DNA from: Harmonia axyridis
Lineage: Eukaryota; Arthropoda; Insecta; Coleoptera; Coccinellidae
Assembly (NCBI RefSeq): GCF_914767665.1
Contig: NC_059502.1
Span: 60,618,031 to 60,682,030 of the forward strand
Length of the DNA stretch: 64,000 nt
Direction: 5' to 3'
Shown: positions 45,675 to 57,620 of the stretch, one piece after another
Layout of the letters: every line of letters begins with the position of its first letter
Numbering within the stretch: the stretch's first letter is position 1
Program-made: the position numbers and the translations under genes
Notes under the pieces: generated by a model
Seen by the model: the letters and a program-made list of their open reading frames with translations, nothing else
Database searches by the model: none
What the model was told of the DNA's origin: nothing

Positions 45675-47248
45675 TGACCTTTTCTAGAATGAATCAGTGT
45701 GGCAACCGTATTGAATATTTAGTTTTGCAAGTTTCAAGACTGCAAAATTCAATCATTCACATGAACCTGACAGCATAATGCGATGTTTCTATGTTCATCT
45801 CAAAATAGCTCTGCGTAGGATTGACATGACTTGACGAGAGAAAATGTCATCTGAAGTCATTAGGAGACGTGTGTCAAAGACAAATCCTCTCAACAGTTGC
45901 ATCGAATGAAAACCTGAATGACAATCAAATAACCGTTATTCGAACTAATGGTATTAAATCAAAAACCAGCCGCGGAATGTGATTTTTAGTAGCAATTCAT
46001 CAAGAAGGTTATGCGTCAGTCGGTGCATTTCATAACCTAATTCTATCCTTCGTAGAACAGGCATTCCATACCGTCATAGAATGTCAGAATATATCATATT
46101 CCGATGCGGAAAAAATTGACTTGGACTGGTTATGAGATTTTTGATTCATTGGCTCAGGAACTGCAAAATAAGAATAGTTCAGAGGACAAATTTGAGATAA
46201 ATGTCTAGATTTCTGAGGAAGACTGTCAGTTAGTGATCAACGAAAATGAAAATATCTAATTTTCAAATTGGTTTGTCACTAGTAGACTAACTTCCTGAAC
46301 ACATTGAACGTTTAAGTAACCTTCTATTGCTTCTGCACTTGGAAATACCACTGAAGTGACCTAATAGTGTACCAAAAGGTTTAAAATATAAATCGGATAA
46401 TTGGAAACGGTTCATTCAGATCACTTTACTAACGGTCGATTCCGTTGTTTTCTGCAGATGTCGATGAATTCAATTGCCCAATTTGACTAATTGATTTGCT
46501 CCTAATTTTCCCACACCATCTCACCAAAATTCGTCGTATGGACAACAACTAAATCTTAATTTTTTTGTTCCATTCACCACTTCCAAAATGACCTCACCTG
46601 AATTTATTGCATTCCTACACCAATTCTAGATACATGCGCAAGATTTATTGGTTCCATTCGATTTGAATTAGAGCCCAATTCGGCACCTGGCCTCTATCTC
46701 TCAGTATATCTGATGAGAGCACTCTTTATTGGACCATAAAGATCGCGAAAGAAACAGCTCACTTTTCAAATTAATTGGTACAGGGATGGCCTGCAGTGTC
46801 TGTATTTTGAATATACATCAACCTGGAGGAATTTTAATGATCGAACACGGCCAAATAACTCAATTCGAATACAGTTTTATGGTGAAAGATTGTGGAGTGG
46901 CAAAGTTTGTTGCAAGGAGAGGAATCGAAGAGCTATTTCGCAGATATAATTGGCCTCATAATAAATCCATAAAGATGTTCGATAAGAGGTTAACCGTTTT
47001 TTGTTGGTATTTTTCCACCATAAAGATTTGGTCTCGTTTGATAATAATGGAGTGCTTTCAGTCAACCAAATAATAATCGTTAACAGAAAATTGTGAAACA
47101 CACTTCATCAAATTATTAAACAACAAAGTTGTTAACTGCATTGTAATCGACAAAAATAACCATATCAATATATTTCAATTTATACCAATATGTCACATGA
47201 AATGTAACACCTCAAAAATAACTTCGAGGGTTGCAGCCCTGTAATTAA
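45675..47248. other. no supported gene
   Basis: AT-rich with one longer frame at 46729-47073 (114 codons). This frame has no recognisable domain and is antisense to another open frame, so I do not call it. Confidence 0.4.
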
Positions 47249-47256
47249 CCCCGAAT

Positions 47257-47851
47257 CATTAAGTAATAAACATAGATAGAGGGAGTATACGCAATTTTTA
47301 CATGTTCCCAACATGGTTAGATTACGTTGTCAGATTGTGATATATTTTAAAATCCTCAATTTTACTATATCATTATGAATGTATATTACAGGTACGTATT
47401 GCTTGAAATATATTTATTTGAGTGATTCTCAATTGAATATGCAAATTTGAATATTTGGAATCCGATATTTTTCCTAATTGTCGAATTTATAGTATGCAGA
47501 ATATTTATTATTTTCTGTATCTACCCGCTGAAATCCGAAATTTGGCAATTACTGTCGCCTAGTGTCATCGTTGTTTCACGTCGTTTGGCGCGTTTGAAGT
47601 TTGTTTTTTGAATTTCTGATCAATTTAGGTAATCATCTCAATATATTTTGAGTTGATATAAAAAGTTGATTCACTATGGGACATAAGTGCGTTCTTTGTG
47701 GAGAAACTCGCGAATTGAGTGAAATATCGTATAACTGATATGTTATCATTTCAGCGCGCTTCCTGTTCAATTCGATAGTTCATGTTGGGGACAAAATCTG
47801 CTTACTGAAAACCACATATATGCTCCCTTCATCTAAGTTTATTACTCTGAG
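47257..47851 (+). mobile_element. P-like MITE (AGAGTAATAAAC family), copy 3
   Basis: 595 bp, same orientation as copy 2. Ends: CATTAAGTAATAAACATAGA on the left and CTAAGTTTATTACTCTGAG on the right. The 8-bp flanks CCCCGAAT and CCCTTAAC match only at five of eight positions, so this insertion is older or the edges have shifted. The THAP start reads MGHKCVLCGETRELSEISYN and stop. Copies 2 and 3 lie 1.6 kb apart in the same direction. Confidence 0.83.
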
Positions 47852-48552
47852 CCCTTAACCAACCATTCAAAAAACGTAAAGTGACAGTGTCAGACTCAGA
47901 CATTTGTCAGATATTAGCCCAGCAATAGTCATGAAAATAAGCGTCAGAATAGACCTATGAGGTCAAGAAAACGAATGCAAGCGATGCAATGGTAAAGTTG
48001 TGCAACTACTGAATATATGATCGAATCCAAGATTTCTACTTCATTCGAATTATCACTTCAGCAGATTATAATCATTACGCTAAGCACGTAATCACGTAGT
48101 GTTTCCTAGATTTATTGATGTTGTGTTTGGTTTGCGAATTGTTTGACTACAATAATAGATCTCAGTCATCATCAGATTATAACGGAAACGTCATCTATTC
48201 AGAGTTCAGGTATGCAGATGGCGTACTAATTCACTATCGAACATTAATTTCATCTACCACTTTTTTTACGATATTGAACAGATATTCAAAATAGATTGAG
48301 GAAATGAATGATTAATTTTCGTTTCCTCTTCGTTTCTTCAGCACAAGAAATATAGGTACCAGCCTATTATCGAAACAAAATTGACAGGCCCTCATTTCTA
48401 TGAGACTATGTGGCAAACAGGAGAACCAACAATAATCAATCCATCCTTTAATTATTGGATGATAGTTCGATTATCGTAATATTTTAATTACTTATATTTT
48501 AAGGCTTATTTGTAAGTAATTTTTAACGGCTAACAATTTTTTTTTTCATTCT
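47852..48552. other. no gene seen
   Basis: AT-rich, without supported features. Confidence 0.45.
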
Positions 48553-49400
48553 TAGTACAGGGTGGGCTAATAAACGAGTTAAGCGGCTATATCTCAGGAT
48601 CTACTCATCGTAGAGACTTGCGGTAAAAAAACCCACCGGGTTTTTTTTTTGAAGTTCATACCTATACCGCTAGGGGGCTTAATAGCTATCGTCGAGTAGA
48701 AAAATGAATTTCACTCGAAAGTGTTTCAAATAAAGTTGGAGAAATCATCCTGTAATCCTTGGAAAATTCTCTATCTTTTTGAATTGTCACTTTCGATTTT
48801 ACGACATCAAATAAGGGTAGGGGAAAGGGAGAAATCTGATTGATTGAAATACCTTCAACTTCAGTTTGGCTCAACATTATTAGCAAATTAGATCTCGTTT
48901 GAGAGATAATATCTTGTTGATAAATTTGTTTTTGCTGCTCTCGATAGGGGGCGCTTAGTCAGAAGTTCATTGTTTTGTTTATTTTTCTCCGAAATTTCAA
49001 AAGTAATGATATAATTATCTTAATAGAAACAGAAGTTCAATCAAATTTGCATGAAAAAACCTGAAGGTCGCAAAACGATAGTTTCTGGCGTTCTGGAGTT
49101 ATGGCCGAAAGAAGACACAATTTAGTTTATCAGTGCATCAGTTGAAGAATTTTTTTTTCGGCCATAACTTTTGGGTTTTTCATACAAATTTGATGGGATT
49201 TCTTTTTCTGTCAGAATTTAAAAACACAATTTGGTTTTTCAGTGTGCAAGTTGAAAAATATCTTCTTTCGGCCATAACTTCAGAACGCCAGAAAAATATG
49301 GTATTGAGCTCCTTCAAAAAATCCCAAAAAAAGAAAATTATATTATTTTTGGAAGCCTCTGAGGACCCCTTCAGTTATCGAGAAGGATTTATTCACCCCC
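48553..49400 (+). repeat. dispersed repeat with interleaved inverted segments
   Basis: It begins TACAGGGTGGGCTAATAAAC and contains a 33-bp inverted pair at 49082-49114 and 49262-49294 (GTTCTGGAGTTATGGCCGAA against TTCGGCCATAACTTCAGAAC). A second pair lies at about 49033-49057 and 49173-49197 (ATCAAATTTGCATGAAAAAA against TTTTTCATACAAATTTGATG). The pairs are interleaved, not nested. No coding motif was seen; the frame at 49133-49426 is derived from the repeat. Confidence 0.6.
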
Positions 49401-49904
49401 TAAAAACTTTTGCACTTATTTGGTAACACTCATATGTTTTAGAATTATTATAAATTCAGTATCTATACATTTAGTTTACTTTTATAATATGGGCGATGAA
49501 AAAACACATAACAACATGAAAACTATTGAGAATAATTAATAAAATACAATTATACTTGGTTTGTGTGTATGTCCTCGCTAGTTTACGGAACCTCTGAATG
49601 GAATAAAAAAGGTACTCATTTATGGAGCACACAAAGAGCAGTAACAATTATCAAGTAAACATTAGCCAATATGTTATCGTTCGTTCAGACCAAATAGCAG
49701 TAACGACTGAACATAAGTCAGTTTTGGGTGATTTAAATGAAGAAATGATAATTAATAAGAATTTGAGGAATAAGATTCACAGAAATGGCATCTCGAATGG
49801 CATTATCAAGTTCTAATTAAAATAATGAGATTATTTCATTAATACAAGTAATACTTCAGAACAGTAGTTTGCGTTATATCACCAGGCAAGCCTATCCACA
49901 ATTA
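49401..49904. other. no gene seen
   Basis: AT-rich. The frame at 49622-49816 has no recognisable domain. Confidence 0.45.
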
Positions 49905-50495
49905 TCTGCACACTTGTTGGGAAAAAAACGAGAAAATAGCACTTTCCTTTGGGCGATTGTCTTTATTCCTTTTTTTTTTCGTTTAATGAACAATTCTCCA
50001 AGTAAACCATTCCACATTGTGGTTTTTCTTGGACTCGGATGTCACGCAGGTTATCTATAGGTAGCTATAGCTTCCCACGTGCTATTGCTTGTTGCTGCTG
50101 TAATCACAAATGGATGGCTGACTCCTGTTGTTGATTTGGTTTTTTTTTGTAATTTCCTTCAAGTGTTGCTCATTCTAACACTTTTTTACTATATTGATGA
50201 GGGCCGAAAGACCTTACACACGTGTATAAGGAAAGCAATTCCCTCTGAGGGACTGTTCTGATTCCCTTTTTCTTTGTTTAATGAACAATTCTCCAAATAA
50301 TCCTTTCCACATTGTTGTTTTTCTTGGAGTTGGATGTCACGCCGGTAGCTATAGTTTCCCACGTTGTAAGGTCAGTTGCTTCTGTAACCACAAATGGACA
50401 GAGCTGAATGCTGTTGTTGATTTCGGTTTTTTGTTATTTCCTTCAAGTGTTGCTCATTCTAACACTTTTATCGTATTGCAAGTGGGACAACTGCT
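49905..50495 (+). repeat. ~295-bp tandem duplication with repeated MNNSP frame
   Basis: Two units about 295 bp apart share ATGAACAATTCTCCAA (ATG at 49986 and 50281), CCACATTGT, GTTTTTCTTGGA, GGATGTCACGC, ATCACAAATGGA or ACCACAAATGGA, and TTTCCTTCAAGTGTTGCTCA. Unit 1 can encode a 24-residue frame, MNNSPSKPFHIVVFLGLGCH and four more residues. Unit 2 runs on to 84 residues ending CYLAA at 50535. The hydrophobic start and Cys residues could suggest secretion, but the lengths differ and no family is recognised, so the duplication itself is the only secure feature. Confidence 0.8.
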
Positions 50496-50535
50496 ATTGC
50501 TATTTTCAATCGATTATTGTTATTTGGCAGCATAA

Positions 50536-52170
50536 ACACTGTAATTGAATAATACAACATTTGACTTGAACTTGTTAATTGTTATTCGATAATTTTGCTG
50601 CATAAAAATGAGAACTTTCCGCCGTTCAGGGAAATTTTTCACCTGGATGTAGCCGTTCATCAGTGATAAATATTCTTCAACGCCAAAATCAAGGTTCAAC
50701 CACGTCTTTCCCATGCCGTTCGTTGTCGATCCACAAAGCCGCGCCGCCGTTGTAAAAACGATAGAAATCTTCTGAGTTATCGACGTTCTTGTTTAGACTT
50801 ATCGGTTTTTGAAACAAGCCGTAACCCGACGCCGTTTCGGCCATATTTGCACAACGGCCACCGAGGTGTACGAAGAATTAATGCAGTGACAACGTGAAGG
50901 GTGGTCCAGACGTGGAAGCATGAACTTTAAAATTAAAATATAACTGGTCGTAAAGTTAATTTATGCATACTCTTTCGAAGAATATTAACCGACTGGATCG
51001 GTTCTGATAGTTTTCGGAATTCAGTCTAGCTTGACGTCTGTTGAGGCGGACACTCTTGACACAGCTAGTGAACTTGAACCTAGACAACATGGTCAACATG
51101 ACGTATATAGAGACAATTTATTGATATTGAAAATTCATGGAAAAAACGCAGGAAACGCATTATGCGTTCACTGCAAATTAAATTTCATAAATCCACATGA
51201 AATTTGGCATGTACATACATTTGAGTAGTTATTATTATATTATTATTATTATTATTACATATACATGAAGGCTGAGAACGGAGTCATGTTAACCTAATTC
51301 CCATTTCCCATGTTGCCAAATTTAAGATAAATATTTTGTTAAGGGTAGGTGCTGGGTATAAGAAAAAAATCTTGAAAGAAATCAAACTTTAACACCCTGT
51401 ATCTCGAAAATAAAGTGTTTGAAGATCCATGTTATAGGAATTTTTCTTCTTGAAATGGTACGAGGAATCGCTCATTTTTATTTGAACCTCTAATTTAGGA
51501 ATATAAAACAGTATAAGACGCGTAAGATTCTATCGAAACACGTGTCACGTGGGAACTCCGCCGATTAATAATCCCGGCAAGAAATCGAGAAAAACCTTCG
51601 TATCGAATGGTTCATGCATATTTCATAGTATTTTCGTCACAACCGGGACAAAGGCAGAGAATGTCACCGTTGCGATAAACATGTCAACGTCGCCGCCCCG
51701 ATATCCTCATATTTTCCATATCTTAGATTAAAATCGCCGCCACCCATAAATCGCTGAAAGGTCTGCATTCACGCCCGTCATTATTATGAGGTTACGAGAC
51801 GTTATATTCGGTTCATTGAAGTGAAAAAGAAACGGTGAAACCTACTCGCATAACTATAGGGATTCGAGACAGTGCAAGTAGTAAATTCACCATGTAAGGT
51901 TGAAGGTAACACGATAGCAATCTTGAAACAATACTGTCCTCTAGGTAACGCTCAAATGGATGTGTACAAAGTTTAAGCACACTGTACTAACATTTGGTCA
52001 AGGCTGGGTACGATTATGGCTAGATAACAGCTCTGAGAAATTGTCTTTCAACAAGAGCTCAAAAATCTTTGTCCATTTTAGCCAAGTTTTGAAAAACTTT
52101 TTCGTGCGTCTTCCACCATTCTAAAATATCTTCAGAACTATGTCAGCAAGTGGTTGAGTGAGGAATTTGT
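50536..52170. other. no gene seen; ATT microsatellite and GC-richer patches
   Basis: A TTA/ATT microsatellite lies at about 51227-51257, and a fragment of repeat R1 (ATCAAACTTTAACACCCTGT) at about 51380. 50690-51060 and 51530-51860 are richer in CG words (GCCGCGCCGCCGTTG; CGTCGCCGCCCCG) and have no repeat homology. These could be conserved regulatory DNA. Confidence 0.35.
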
Positions 52171-52171
52171 A

Positions 52172-52430
52172 AAGGGTGTTTTTTTTAGAGCTATAGAACT
52201 TTAAATTGCAATAAAACAACGATGGATTATTCGATTGACATGAATTTAATTTATCCGCAAGATAATCTTGTGGCATTACATTTTAAATATGATTTCTGGC
52301 ATATGACCGCCACGGCTGGCTCGGATGTAGTCCAATCTGGACGTCCAATTTTTGATGACTTTTTACAACATTTGTGGCCGTATATCGGCAATAACACGGT
52401 GAATGTTGTCTTCTAGATGGTCAAGGGTTT
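52172..52430 (-). mobile_element. rosa-like DD41D element, terminal fragment (copy F)
   Basis: It begins at a TA with the intact terminal repeat (AAGGGTGTTTTTTTTAGAGC) and runs to TGGTCAAGGGTTT, where family homology stops abruptly at a TTTATTTA run. Only the C-terminal coding part remains (the frame 52222-52416 is its antisense shadow). The rest is missing. Confidence 0.87.
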
Positions 52431-52512
52431 ATTTATTTATTTATTTATATAAGCAGGAATACATACAGGTGATGATCACCCAACACAGTGTCCACTAAAT
52501 AAATAAATAAAA
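52428..52512. repeat. 85-bp segment bounded by TTTA and TAAA repeats
   Basis: TTTATTTATTTATTTATATA, then AGCAGGAATACATACAGG, and at the other end TAAATAAATAAATAAA. The two AT runs are inverted copies of each other. The left edge joins the broken rosa-like copy F. It may be the reverse of a retroelement 3' end (a tail of AAAT units) or a small hairpin element. Confidence 0.5.
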
Positions 52513-54177
52513 GTTGATTTTCAGATGATTTTGACCCAAATCCAATTTTCTTCGGGTCGGATCTGTATTACATTTAGGCACTTTTAGTTTAATTAACAAT
52601 ATGCAATACATTTCGATAAGAAAATCAACTTATCCATCTTGAACTAAATGGAACATATTGAAATCAAAGCAAGAAACCAGTAATAATTATTCACATCTTT
52701 CAATTCATGATAATTGAACGAAAGTATCATTTAATGAAAGAAAAATCAAATGGTTATTCGAAAGTAAATGAAAATTAATGAAGTAAGTGTTCGAAATATC
52801 CACCATTTTGTAAAATGCACTTTACGGTTCTGAAACCCATACTTCTTATACATTTGCTTGTTTCGTCTCCTTGAATACCTTCCAATACATTCTCAATATT
52901 CTCGCGAGGATTCACTATTGTTGGATTTGTCATTTGTTCCCTTGAAACAAATTACAGAATCGAACTTTATTTTGAGATCATTACCATATAATTTTTGCAA
53001 GGCTTGGTATTCAAATTTGAAATCATTGTATTCGCGTCTCTTGACTATTTTATTAACAGCAGTTCTTGATGAATTCCATTCACTGGCCACAGTTCAGACC
53101 AATTTTTATGATATACGATTCGTGGGATTCATTTGAATGTGTTCAAGCCTGCAAATGTGATTACGTATAGGAGTTATTGAAAAAAAATTGGGACGAATTT
53201 AAGTTACGAACACGTCTGCTGGATCCTGTAGATATTTATTTTGATATTTGCTATTGTTAGATGACAAATCAAAGTTGATATACAAAACGATCCTTCGAAG
53301 AAAAGAAATATATCTTCGATCTAATCATCAACCCATCGAACACAACACAGATGAAGCCGATAAAAAACGAATTAATTTCAATATATTGATTGACCGAATA
53401 TCGAAATAACTTAATTACCGCACCTTGCGTGTTCTTCTATTATTATCAATTCTCAATATCATAGAGCATATAAGAAAGTGAAGGTGCAGAAGCGCAACAT
53501 CCATTAACAACAACGCTCCTCAATTTATTACAATGATGAACCAATGTCGGCAATATGCGCGTATACGCGATGAACAAATCGAGATATGGATTAGTTTGCG
53601 AGGGTGTTGCCGCTCATTTGAAAATGTTAAGGTTAATTATCCTCTTTCTGAAAATGTATCAAAACAATTAAGTCAGCGTAAAACGACCTCGTTCCGTACG
53701 AAATCGATTTTCCAATTTGGTGAGAATAACGATCGTCTAATTTTCGTCCATCAAAGGAGGCTGAGGTAACTTGCATCATCAATCACGAATTGGAATGGCT
53801 CGGGATCTATTTTTCAGTTGAACTTCTCAATGGACAGATTCGTTAGGCTGGTAACTAGGTCTGATTGAAAATGGGTCAAGTAAAAGAAGGGATTCAAATG
53901 CTCTTGATATATGAAAAAATTCGAACAGCTTTTTTTAATTTCTAAATAGGAAATCTATTGTAAGCTGCGCGTAAATCTTAGAATCTATTACATACTAGAT
54001 GATGAATTGATTCACTTTTCACCTTATTCATATCGTTTTTTTTCAGTACCTACCATTATACAGGGTTAGAAGGGGCACTACAGGGATATGAGTGTGTTGG
54101 TGTGAACAGATCCAAAATATCTCCAATGGTTCCCGAGATATCTCGAAAGAACTAAAAATCGAGATATTTTTTTTGTA
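52513..54177. other. no gene seen
   Basis: AT-rich. Short frames at 52858-53136 and its antisense, and at 53533-53769, have no recognisable domain. TACAGGGTTAGAAGGGGCAC at about 54060 starts like the ACAGGGTG repeats. Confidence 0.45.
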
Positions 54178-54946
54178 AAGAGTGTTTTTTTTTGGAGCTA
54201 TAGAACTTTAAATTGCAATAAAACAACGATGGATTATTCGATTGACATGAATTTTATTTATCTGCAAGATAATCTTGTGCCATTACATTTCAAATATGAT
54301 TTCTGACATATGACCGCCACGGCTGGCTCGGATGTAGTCCAATCTGGACGTCCAATTTTCGATGACTTTTTCCAACATTTGTGGTCGTATATCGGCAATA
54401 ACAAGGCGAATGTTGTCTTCCAAATGGTCAAGGGTTTGTGGCTTATCCGAATAGACCAATGACTTTACATAGCCCCACAAAAAGTAGTCTAGCGGTGTTA
54501 AATCACAAGATCTTGGAGGCCAATTCACAGGTCCAAAAAGTGAAATTAGGCAGTCACCAAACGTGTCTTTCAATAAATCGATTGTTTCACGAGCTGTGCG
54601 ACATGTTGCGCCGTCTTGTTGGAACCACAGCTCCTGGACATCATGGTTGTTCAATTCAGAAATGAAAAAGTTATTAATCATGGCTCTTTACCGATCACCA
54701 TTGACTGTAACGTTCTGGCCATCATCGTTATTGAAGAAGTACGGACCAATGATTCCACCAACCCATAAAGCGCACCAAACAGTCAGTTCTTCTGGATGTA
54801 GCGGTGTTTCGACATACACTTGAGGATTAGCTTCACTCCAAATGCGGCAGTTTTGTTTGTTGACGTAGCCATTCAACCAGAAGTGCGCTTCATCGCTAAA
54901 CAAAGTAAAATGGACGTAGTGCGCGATACGTATTCCGCACAGAACC
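54178..54946 (-). mobile_element. rosa-like DD41D element, copy G, one end lost
   Basis: The left terminal repeat is present (AAGAGTGTTTTTTTTTGGAG, slightly mutated) after a TA at 54176-54177. The long-form junction lies at about 54893-54915. Homology stops at GCACAGAACC (54946), so the outer ~110 bases with the N-terminal coding start and second repeat are missing. Confidence 0.9.
54283..54903 (-). pseudogene. rosa-like transposase catalytic region, one frame break
   Basis: 54688-54903 encodes MFSDEAHFWLNGYVNKQNCR (first Asp) to NVTVNGDR. A stop follows because the next codon, for Tyr in sister copies, is changed (TAA at about 54685). 54283-54681 continues in the same frame from MINNFFISELNNHD through WFQQDGATCRTARET (second Asp) and SCDLTPLDYFLWGY (third Asp, 41 residues later) to the C-terminus EIIFEM. 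So a single nonsense change interrupts an otherwise readable catalytic domain. The N-terminal DNA-binding half is absent. Confidence 0.83.
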
Positions 54947-57002
54947 GTTTATCCATTTTTCGGCAAGCTCAAGAACTACTTACGTTAGATACAACCCTGC
55001 AAACTTCTTAAAAAAGATTCAAGAAGAGATAGTTAAATCGTAAGATTATGACGAATATAAAGTTGATAAAGTAGATAACATAAAAGTTATACATTCATCA
55101 ACTTCCGCTATCTACAAGAGCATCATAAATAGAAGTTGGGATTTTTTAATGAATGTTTGAATCTTGAGATTGAGGAATTTGTGAAATTCTTGATACAAAT
55201 TCACAAAATAATAATAATATCTCATTCACGACCCTTATTTATGTTGAAATGAGGTTTGAAACGTCTACTCTCGCCTGTCAAAGCGTATGCATTTACTTAT
55301 AATACCCCTACATTATAATGGTAGCCACAATAATTCACTATTACCCATCATGTATATTCGTAATGAAGTATCCTATCATCTCTAATTGAGTTGTTAACTT
55401 AAATACATTTCGCATATCATGCATCAAAGAAGAGCAAACATAGTTCACTATAATAACTTATAATGGAACCGCAATCAGTTGCACTGTAAAAATCGAGAGT
55501 GCTTGTGCAGTTTCATTAACTGAATACATGGTCAGTAACGCTATCGTAATGGATGTAGTATGGCTATGTTGTTCCACACTTCCCGACAGTTGTTTAGTAA
55601 TAATGAAACAAACTATTTCAGGACTAAATGGAATTTTTTTCAGTATTATTAATTTCGTTTTTTGATGAACATATATTTAAATAACGATATACAGTCCCAA
55701 CAAAGGCATTGTTTGTTGGAATTAGTATCACTGAAGTTAAGATCTATTTTGTAGTTACAATTAGAAATGAAAAAAATAAGATAAGAGACAATACCAAGAA
55801 TTGAAGGAACTTGAATTCTTAATGAAGTTGACGAAAATAGAGCCCCTTATCAAGCAAACAGGAAGTTAAGAATTAGCATACAAGGATCGAAGTAGGCAAC
55901 GAAGAATATGAAAACAGGTATTTGCGATAGACTCCCTAGTATTTTATATTTTTGTTCGATAAAAGTATTCCAGAAAAAAATAGTTGAGTTCGTGTTTCGA
56001 TTTAAAGTTCTTGATTTAACTATACTCTTGTATTGCATATTAAATGACAGGTGCTCACGATTCCTTCTTTTTAGTAATTAATTATCTATAAACTTTTTCC
56101 TCTACCTAAAAATAGACAGAGGTAAAAACAGAATAAATGCATGGAGAAATGAATAATCACATGGTCTAGGACACAACAGAATTATTTCAATAACACGAGC
56201 TGGTCACCAAATGATGCTACTGGTTAATGACCCTAATTCCTTTAAATGAGTGGTCATAACCCAGCACGCAATGCAATGATAATTAGAATTGATGAAATAT
56301 GTTCTGGTAGGATATTAAGGAGTGGAACGCACAAGAATATCTGCCTTTACCAACCACGAAAGAATAATTTTTTTCAGTCGAAGAAGATATTATTCTATGA
56401 AGTAAGTTAAAAAACAGATAAACAAATCAATTTGAAAGAGATTTTTTGTGCACTAAAAACAGAATTACACAAAGCTAATATGACTTTCTTGTGGGAAAAG
56501 GAAATGACGTTTGATACTAATGCACCTCCGGAATATTTACATCATAAGGTCAATAGAATAAACAGTGACTAACCATCGATGGGAAATTTCAGAGCCTATT
56601 TTGAGGAAACATTCAACATTCAATACTGAAATGTCCGTAAATTGAAAAATATTTCAAACGTTTAAAAAATAAGAGAAAAAGAAAGCTATCGTTGTATTCC
56701 AAATAGAATGACTCGCAATTTACACTGACAATATACAGCGGGTGCCATTTGAAAATATAAAGTGAGGGGTAGCTTCCACAGGGCTGTCAAATATTCGAAC
56801 CTGTATTATACATCACTGGGAAGGTACTTTAATGTTGTTCAAAGCAATTTTTTTATTATCTTGTCAAATAAGCTAGATATTGCTTGTATAGGATAACTTG
56901 GAACATCCGGTATAGATTATGCGATACCCGGCTGAAGTTCCATCTTAGCTTGGATTGAAAAGAAACAATGAAAATTGTTGTTGTTTTATTCATAACTCAT
57001 TT
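54947..57002. other. no gene seen
   Basis: About 2 kb of AT-rich DNA. The frame at 55850-56038 is not recognisable. Confidence 0.45.
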
Positions 57003-57618
57003 CAGAAAAACTGACTGTTTGGTGCGCTTTATGGGCTGGTGGAATCATTGGTCCGTACTTCTTCGAAAACGGTGATGGCCAGAACGTTACAGTCAATGGT
57101 GATCGGTATAAAGCCATGATTACTAACTTTTTCATTCCTGAATTGAACAACCATGATGTCCAGGAGCTGTGGTTCCAACAAGACGGCGCAACATGTCGCA
57201 CAGCTCGTGCCACAATCGATTTATTGAAAGACACGTTTGGTGACCGCCTAATTTCACGTTTTGGACCTGTGAGTTGGCCTCCAAAATCTTGTGATTTAAC
57301 ACCGTTAGACTATTCTCTGTGGGGCTATGTAAAATCGTTGGTCTATGCGGATAAGCCATAAACCCTTGACCATTTGGAAGACAACATTCGCCGTGTTATT
57401 GCCGATATACGACCACAAATGTTGGAAAAAGTCATCGAAAATTGGACGTCCAGATTGGACTACATCCGAGCCAGCCGTGGCGGTCATATGCCAGATTTCA
57501 TATTTAAAATGTTATGCCACAAGATTATCTTGTGGATAAATGAAATTCATGTCAATCGAATAATCCATCGTTGTTTTATTGCAATTTAAAGTTCTATAGC
57601 TCTAAAAAAAACACCCTT
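57003..57618 (+). mobile_element. rosa-like DD41D element, copy I, 5' end lost
   Basis: Homology starts abruptly at CAGAAAAACTGACTGTTTGG, inside the coding region, and continues to the right terminal repeat (CTCTAAAAAAAACACCCTTT) and a TA. The deletion junction region is not included, so the subtype cannot be told. Confidence 0.88.
57030..57520 (+). pseudogene. rosa-like transposase C-terminal part with nonsense codon
   Basis: The frame 57116-57361 reads MITNFFIPELNNHD, WFQQDGATCRTARATIDLL (second Asp), then SCDLTPLDYSLWGYVKSL (third Asp, with Ser for the conserved Phe). It stops at VYADKP because a Gln codon has become TAA (57359-57361). The same frame continues at 57374 with LEDNIRRVIADIRPQMLEK to HMPDFIFKM. 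The first catalytic Asp is lost with the 5' part. Confidence 0.83.
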
Positions 57619-57620
57619 TA

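Noticed and set aside
46729..47073. 114-codon plus-strand frame
   Set aside because: No family recognised; a 74-codon open frame lies antisense to it; nothing distinguishes it from chance.
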